Shown: positions 5,180 to 9,996 of the stretch, one piece after another | How the letters are laid out: each line of letters starts with the position of its first letter | How positions within the stretch are numbered: position 1 is the stretch's first letter | NCBI GenBank assembly: GCA_900549135.1 | Contig: URNI01000068.1 | Span: forward strand, 1 to 9,996 | DNA length: 9,996 nucleotides | Direction: 5' to 3' | Source: an uncultured Collinsella sp. | Lineage (GTDB): Bacteria; Actinomycetota; Coriobacteriia; Coriobacteriales; Coriobacteriaceae | The notes under the pieces: generated by a model | The model's database searches: none | Seen by the model: the letters and a program-made list of their open reading frames with translations, nothing else | Told to the model about the DNA's origin: nothing | Translations under genes and position numbers: made by a program

Positions 5180-8067
5180 TCGAGGACGCGGTTTCGTCAG
5201 GAACGCCGCAGTTTGTCATCGACTCCTATGCCACTCTTGCCGAACGCGCCAAAACGCAGTCCTTTGGCCTTATCGAGGAAGATGTGATTGTCCTCGATAC
5301 CGAGACCACAGGTCTTTCGGTGCAGGACAACGAGCTGATCGAGATCTCGGCGGCCCGTCTTTCGGGCCGCGAGATCGTCGACCGCTTCGATACCTTCGTG
5401 CATCCCAAGCAGCTGATTCCCGCCGAGATTACCGAGCTCACGAGCATTACAAATGCCGATGTGGCAGACGCCCCGTCGGCCGTTGAGGCCGTCGCCGCTC
5501 TCGCCGATTTTGTCGGTGGTTGCCCGGTGATCGCACATAACGCCACGTTCGACCGCTCGTTTATCGAGTCGGTCAAAGGCGGCGTCAACGTGAGCGATAT
5601 TTGGATCGATTCGCTGGCGCTGTCGCGCATCGCGCTTCCGCGCCTGGCCTCGCACAAGCTGTCTTTTATGGCCGATCTGTTTGGCTGTGACTCGGTATCA
5701 CACCGTGCCAATGCCGACGTCGACGCCCTGTGTGGCGTATGGCGCGTGTTGCTCGTGGCGCTCACCGACTTGCCCCAGGGCCTCATGGCGCGCCTAGCCG
5801 ACATGCATCCGGATGTGCCTTGGTCCTATCGTCCTATCTTCTCATTCTTGGCAGGGCAGAACCCTGGTTCTATCTTCTCTCTCAGCGCCGCTCGTACTGA
5901 CGTTCTCAAGGCCGATCGCGCCGACGATCGGGTGGACGCCGACGAACTGCCGGTCCTCAAGATGCCGAGTCGTGAGGAGATTGAGGCAGACTATGCGCCA
6001 GGTGGCCTGGTCAATCGCATGTATCCCACTTACGAGCCGCGCGATGAGCAGATCGCGATGGCGCTCGAGGTCCGCGATGCGCTGGTCACGGGCACTCATC
6101 GTGTAATTGAGGCGGGCACAGGCGTCGGCAAATCGATGGCCTATCTGGTGCCTTTTGCCGAGGCGGCACGCCGTAACAACATCACGGTTGGTATTGCGAC
6201 CAAATCGAACAATCTTGCAGACCAGCTCATGTACCATGAGCTGCCAAAACTTGCCGAGCAACTGGACGGTGGTCTGTCATTTTGCGCTCTCAAGGGCTAT
6301 GACCACTATCCGTGCCTGCGCAAGCTTGAGCGCATGAGCCGAGGCCAGGTCGAGATTACCACCAAGCGCGATCCGGCGGACACGCTCACGGCGGTCGCGG
6401 TCATTATGGCGTACGTCTGCCAATCAGCCGATGGCGACCTCGACTCGCTCGGCATTCGCTGGCGCAGCGTCAACCGTCCCGACTTTACGACGGCGTCGCG
6501 CGAGTGCGCCCGTCGTCTATGCCCGTTTTTCCCCGATAAATGCCTGGTCCACGGCGCCCGCCGTCGCGCGGCGCATGCCGATGTGGTGGTCACCAACCAT
6601 TCCCTGCTGTTCCGCAATGTTGCGGCCGAGGGCAGGATTTTGCCTCCGATTCGCCATTGGGTAATCGACGAGGCCCATTCCATCGAGCGCGAGGCGCGCC
6701 GTCAATGGGCGCGCGTGGTGTCGGCGGATGAATCGCGCGTTCTGTTTGAGCGCCTGGGTGGCTCGAGCACCGGCGCGCTGAGCCAGGTTTCCCGCGATTT
6801 GGCAATCTCGGAGGGCTCTACGCTCTACTTGGGTCTAACCGCCAAGGCGACGTCGACGGTTGCGCGCGCGAGCATGGCAATCGCCGACGTGTTTGACGGC
6901 GTTCGCGAGCTTGGCCGCCGTGCCCGCGGGGGCTATGACAATGCGAACCTATGGATTGGCCCCGAGCTGCGCGAATCTGACGACTGGCATGATTTCTTAC
7001 AGTCGGCCTACACTGCCATCGACGCATTGGAACAAGCTGACAAGAGCGTCGACGCGCTGGTGCAAGCCGTCGCCGCCGACAAGCCCGAGGTTGTTGTCGA
7101 CCTGGGTGATATCTCGCGCCGCCTGCATGAGCTGGCCGAGAACCTCAAGCTCATCATTGACGGTACCGACGAACACTACGTGTACTCGTTGCAAGTCAAT
7201 CGCAGGCTGCGTGCCGGCGGCGAGTCGATGACTGCGGAGCGCATCGATATTGGCGAGGCCTTGGCAACCGAGTGGCTGCCCGAGGTCCACACGGCTATCT
7301 TTGCATCGGCGACCATGACGGTTTCCAGGAGCTTTGAGCACTTTAACCACGCCGTCGGCCTCGATCGCATCGGTGCCTCGACATCATCGTCGCTGCACTT
7401 GGACTCGAGCTACGACTTCGATTCGAACATGGCTGTAGTCGTTGCGGGCGATATCCCCGATCCGCGCGATCGTGAGAGCTATCTTACAGCGCTCGAGCGC
7501 GTGCTGGTCGACGCCCATCTTGCCATGGGCGGATCGGTGCTCACGCTGTTCACCAATCGGCGCGACATGGAAGACCTGTACGCCCGCGTTGAGCCTAAGA
7601 TGGCCCGTGCGGGTCTGGAGCTCAACTGCCAGCAGCGCAACTCATCTCCTCGTCGCCTGCGCGACCGGTTTATCAACGAGCCGACCTCGTCGCTTTTTGC
7701 CCTTAAGGCCTTCTGGGAGGGATTCGACGCCAGCGGCGAGACGCTGCGCTGCGTCATCATTCCCAAGCTGCCGTTCTCGAGTCCCACGGACCCGCTCTCG
7801 TGCGAGCGCAACCTGCGCGAAGACCGCGCTTGGGCGCGCTATTCGCTGCCCGAGGCGGTGCTCGAGGTCAAGCAGGCGGCCGGCCGCCTTATCCGCTCGT
7901 CGACCGATTGCGGCGTGCTGATTCTGGCCGACCCGCGCCTGGTGACGAAGGGCTACGGAAAGAAGTTCTTAACGTCGCTGCCCACGAGCTCCTACCAGCG
8001 CATCGAATCTGCGCAGATCGGGCACTATCTGCAACTGTGGCGTGCACGCCACGAGCGGCGGCGCTAA
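5173..8067 (+). CDS. dinG: DnaQ-DinG fusion: DEDDh 3'-5' exonuclease plus XPD/DinG-type superfamily 2 helicase
   Basis: This 964-residue protein is a two-part nucleic-acid enzyme, probably for processing damaged or structured DNA. The N-terminal DnaQ-like exonuclease (about 35-195) has all DEDDh residues: DTETTG (Asp42, Glu44), NATFDRSF (Asp127) and HRANAD (His177, Asp182). The helicase part begins near 280 with Walker A EAGTGVGKS (313-321), DEAH (499-502), FASATMT, the motif IV region LFTNRRDMED, and motif VI QAAGRLIR (901-908). Between the Walker motifs lie Cys381, Cys445, Cys450 and Cys457, spaced like the four iron-sulfur ligands of E. coli DinG and XPD. Overall length is close to the Bacillus DnaQ-DinG fusion. 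ATG at 5173 overlaps the ddl end by 7 nt (ATGCTAA) without a good ribosome site, which points to termination-reinitiation. It ends tail to tail with the WYL gene. Confidence 0.93.
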   Translation: MLIEDAVSSGTPQFVIDSYATLAERAKTQSFGLIEEDVIVLDTETTGLSVQDNELIEISAARLSGREIVDRFDTFVHPKQLIPAEITELTSITNADVADAPSAVEAVAALADFVGGCPVIAHNATFDRSFIESVKGGVNVSDIWIDSLALSRIALPRLASHKLSFMADLFGCDSVSHRANADVDALCGVWRVLLVALTDLPQGLMARLADMHPDVPWSYRPIFSFLAGQNPGSIFSLSAARTDVLKADRADDRVDADELPVLKMPSREEIEADYAPGGLVNRMYPTYEPRDEQIAMALEVRDALVTGTHRVIEAGTGVGKSMAYLVPFAEAARRNNITVGIATKSNNLADQLMYHELPKLAEQLDGGLSFCALKGYDHYPCLRKLERMSRGQVEITTKRDPADTLTAVAVIMAYVCQSADGDLDSLGIRWRSVNRPDFTTASRECARRLCPFFPDKCLVHGARRRAAHADVVVTNHSLLFRNVAAEGRILPPIRHWVIDEAHSIEREARRQWARVVSADESRVLFERLGGSSTGALSQVSRDLAISEGSTLYLGLTAKATSTVARASMAIADVFDGVRELGRRARGGYDNANLWIGPELRESDDWHDFLQSAYTAIDALEQADKSVDALVQAVAADKPEVVVDLGDISRRLHELAENLKLIIDGTDEHYVYSLQVNRRLRAGGESMTAERIDIGEALATEWLPEVHTAIFASATMTVSRSFEHFNHAVGLDRIGASTSSSLHLDSSYDFDSNMAVVVAGDIPDPRDRESYLTALERVLVDAHLAMGGSVLTLFTNRRDMEDLYARVEPKMARAGLELNCQQRNSSPRRLRDRFINEPTSSLFALKAFWEGFDASGETLRCVIIPKLPFSSPTDPLSCERNLREDRAWARYSLPEAVLEVKQAAGRLIRSSTDCGVLILADPRLVTKGYGKKFLTSLPTSSYQRIESAQIGHYLQLWRARHERRR

Positions 8068-8981
8068 AGCGGACAGACGAGGGTTTTTGCCATATCGCAC
8101 AGACGCTTTGACAGGGCGGGGTCATCCAAGATGCGGATGGCTCCGCCCGCTGCGATTATCTGGCTCAGTAGCCAACGCTCGGAGCCGTAATGCACGGTTA
8201 CCGTTGCCGTGTCTGCCCCGCTGCGCTCGATTAGGGTGATGCCGGCCCAGTCCAGATGCTCCGCCATATCGAATGGCATCAAGAGCTTTGCGTTACGCTG
8301 CGTCCGGGCAAGGGAATCGTGGAGGGATGCGACGTCCGGCGCGTGAGGCACGACGGAGTCTTCCGTCAAGATGAGGCCCTCGATTTTATCCATGCGATAG
8401 GTGCGCCGCTCATCGACTGCAATGTCCCAGGCAATCAGGTATGTTTGGTCGCCGTTTGCCGTAATGCGCAAGGGGTCGACCAGGCGCTCGCGTGGCCATG
8501 CATCGTCCATCGAGCGATACGAGATGCGGCAGCGAACGCCGTCCTGAATGGCGCAGCTCAGCTGCTGCCAGTGCGACCCGTGGTTGACGGTGTCAAAGAC
8601 GCGCTGGTTATAGCCGAGCTCTTCGGGTAGAAGAGCATGTCGAATCCGAGCCGCCGCCTGGGGCTCGATCCCCAACGATTCAAGTTCATGGTTGAGCACA
8701 GCGCCCTCGGCGGCACTCAGGCGCAGCGGTAGCACACGACCGGCGTCACCGGTGAGGACCACACGCTCGCCGCGGCATTCGCAGATGATGCGCGCGCCCG
8801 ATTCTCGGTCCGCGAGCGTCGAGACGATCTCGAGAATCTCGTCGAGCGACACCCCCGTGATGTCAAAGCGACTGCAAATCTCGGTTCGTGTCATGCCGCT
8901 CTCGCCGGCGGCGTAGAGGGCTTCCATGATGTCGATGGCGCGCGAGAGTCTCTGCTCGCTGGTGAGTTTACGCACGGGCAT
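8064..8981 (-). CDS. WYL-domain transcriptional regulator, PafC-like (second of pair)
   Basis: The 305-residue protein has an N-terminal helix-turn-helix-like region (about 8-60), a central WYL domain with RLVDPLRITANGDQTYLIAWD (split at about 166-186) and RRTYRMDKI (192-200), and a C-terminal WCX-like part including YGSERWLLSQII (265-276). WYL domains are ligand-binding Sm-like folds; in mycobacterial PafBC they bind single-stranded DNA to switch on repair genes. The name-giving Trp is replaced by Thr180 (TYL). Start ATG at 8981-8979 overlaps the end of the first WYL gene by 14 nt, with AAAGGA some 12 nt upstream; an in-frame start at 9032 would add 17 residues with no homology pattern. The stop overlaps the dinG stop. 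Orthology to PafC specifically is an inference from pairing and layout. Confidence 0.85.
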   Translation of the reverse strand: MPVRKLTSEQRLSRAIDIMEALYAAGESGMTRTEICSRFDITGVSLDEILEIVSTLADRESGARIICECRGERVVLTGDAGRVLPLRLSAAEGAVLNHELESLGIEPQAAARIRHALLPEELGYNQRVFDTVNHGSHWQQLSCAIQDGVRCRISYRSMDDAWPRERLVDPLRITANGDQTYLIAWDIAVDERRTYRMDKIEGLILTEDSVVPHAPDVASLHDSLARTQRNAKLLMPFDMAEHLDWAGITLIERSGADTATVTVHYGSERWLLSQIIAAGGAIRILDDPALSKRLCDMAKTLVCPL

Positions 8982-9990
8982 ACTCGTGCACCGTCCTTTC
9001 GATGAGGTGATTCCACGCCTGCTTGAGAGCATCGGGGGCGACAGGCCTCATGCCATCCATGGCATGAGCCATGCAAAACGAGGCTGCGGCTTCAAAGTCG
9101 CGCACGTCAACGGTCCAGGTCCACTCTGCTTCGGTGCGCATGAGTTCGCCTCGTCCGCGTGTGAGACCGCTGATCATATCGGCCTGCGCTTCACGCGCGA
9201 ACGAGAACGTAGCCGCAACGGGTGGGCGGTCGGCAAAATCGAACTCAAAGAATAAGTAATCGTTGAGGTTGAAATCCGCAGGGATGGCGTAGGCCTTCGA
9301 AGGTCTCCAGGCGCGAATGATGCGGTCGCAGCGGAATGTCCTGATATTGTCGGTGGCATTGTCGAGGCCGCAGAAGTATGCCGCACCCTCGCGCTCGAAC
9401 ATGCCGTAGACGCAAACGGTCCGCTCGCGTTGCTCGCCGCGTCCGTTTTGGTACAAAAAGCGCAGCGCGCAACGCTCGGCAAAGGCACTCCATACCGCAT
9501 CGACAGCGGGAGAGCGGCGGATCGGTGCCTCTCCTGTCGTCGACATGCCGGTGAGGTAGGCAATCTTGGAGCGAATGTCGGCAAGCGGCGCGGCAAAGGC
9601 GGATGAGCCTGCCGCGAGTGTCTGGTCGATGGCATTGAGCAGGATGTCGGCATCGTCTGCGGTGATGAGACCGCCCGCGGCAAACGTATGCTCGCGGTCG
9701 ATCGTCCACGCGCTCTCCTCGGTTTCCTGCGCTCCGGCAGCACGAACCTCCCTGATAACGATGCCGCGTTCGAGCAGCTTGTCGCGATCGCGGCGGAACT
9801 TGCGTTTGTCTGAGTCGATATTGCCCGAGCCGTACCCCAAATCGGAATCCAGGACGATTTGCTCGGTCGTCAACGGTTCGGGAGAACTGTTGAGTACAAA
9901 GAAAAGGTTGAGGATGCGCTGAGCCGTTTTATCGAAACCGGGCTCGGGTGCCCCCTTTTTAATTGTCGCGGTCGCGTCGCTTGCCGTCAT
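8968..9990 (-). CDS. WYL-domain transcriptional regulator, PafB-like (first of pair)
   Basis: The 340-residue product starts with a winged-helix region (about 20-82) ending in the family-typical KFRRDRDKLLERGIVI, then a helical linker and a WYL domain (about 160-235) with CVYGMFEREGAAYFCGLD and IRTFRCDRI (216-224), and a C-terminal tail without a clear motif. The WYL triad reads AYFCG (204-208), so only the central Tyr remains recognisable. It is the upstream partner of a second WYL gene that overlaps it by 14 nt, the arrangement of pafB-pafC in Actinomycetota, where the two proteins act together. No proteasome genes are visible. ATG at 9990 leaves only 6 bases of upstream sequence with no stop, so promoter, ribosome site and even the exact start cannot be judged. 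Confidence 0.82.
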   Translation of the reverse strand: MTASDATATIKKGAPEPGFDKTAQRILNLFFVLNSSPEPLTTEQIVLDSDLGYGSGNIDSDKRKFRRDRDKLLERGIVIREVRAAGAQETEESAWTIDREHTFAAGGLITADDADILLNAIDQTLAAGSSAFAAPLADIRSKIAYLTGMSTTGEAPIRRSPAVDAVWSAFAERCALRFLYQNGRGEQRERTVCVYGMFEREGAAYFCGLDNATDNIRTFRCDRIIRAWRPSKAYAIPADFNLNDYLFFEFDFADRPPVAATFSFAREAQADMISGLTRGRGELMRTEAEWTWTVDVRDFEAAASFCMAHAMDGMRPVAPDALKQAWNHLIERTVHEYARA

Positions 9991-9996
9991 AGAATC

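Noticed and set aside
8982..9032. An upstream in-frame start for the second WYL gene at 9032.
   Set aside because: The extra 17 residues lie in the coding sequence of the first WYL gene and look nothing like a regulator N terminus; ATG at 8981 begins the recognisable domain.

Overview
The window looks like a chromosomal segment close to the replication origin of an actinobacterium, most likely class Coriobacteriia (Collinsella-like). I infer this from gene order and protein style; I ran no search. The order rsmG, parS cluster, parA, parB is the classic origin-proximal arrangement. The later genes are GC-rich, with frequent GTG/TTG starts and a pair of PafB/PafC-like WYL regulators as seen in Actinomycetota.

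Layout: (1) Bases 1-2947, plus strand: rsmG (16S rRNA methyltransferase), an intergenic cluster of three perfect 16-bp parS sites at exact 39-bp spacing, parA, parB (8-nt overlap with parA), and a small single-helix membrane protein gene overlapping the end of parB. A rho-independent terminator follows. (2) 2948-4213: rlmN (radical-SAM rRNA/tRNA methyltransferase) on the minus strand, with its own 16-bp perfect-stem terminator. A degenerate fourth parS-like site lies between the rlmN stop and that terminator. Divergent promoters overlap in the rlmN/ddl intergenic region. (3) 4214-8067, plus strand: ddl (D-Ala-D-Ala ligase), overlapped by a large DnaQ-DinG exonuclease/helicase fusion. (4) 8064-9990, minus strand: two overlapping WYL-domain transcription regulator genes, convergent with the helicase gene. 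The two stop codons overlap by 4 bp.

How the genes work together: ParA, ParB and parS form the chromosome segregation system, and the small membrane protein is translationally tied to it. RsmG and RlmN modify rRNA. Ddl supplies the D-Ala-D-Ala dipeptide for peptidoglycan. The DinG-type nuclease/helicase and the WYL pair both fit DNA-damage biology, since PafBC-type WYL proteins are known to control a DNA-damage response in mycobacteria; the link here is inference. Base composition changes across the window: bases 241-300 are 24/60 G+C, while 7861-7920 are 42/60.

Most of the window is core genome with well-known families. I see no IS element, phage gene, CRISPR array, tRNA or rRNA. The least ordinary features are the evenly spaced parS triplet with a possible promoter around it, the small membrane protein coupled to parB, and a DnaQ-DinG fusion that keeps the four iron-sulfur cysteines.
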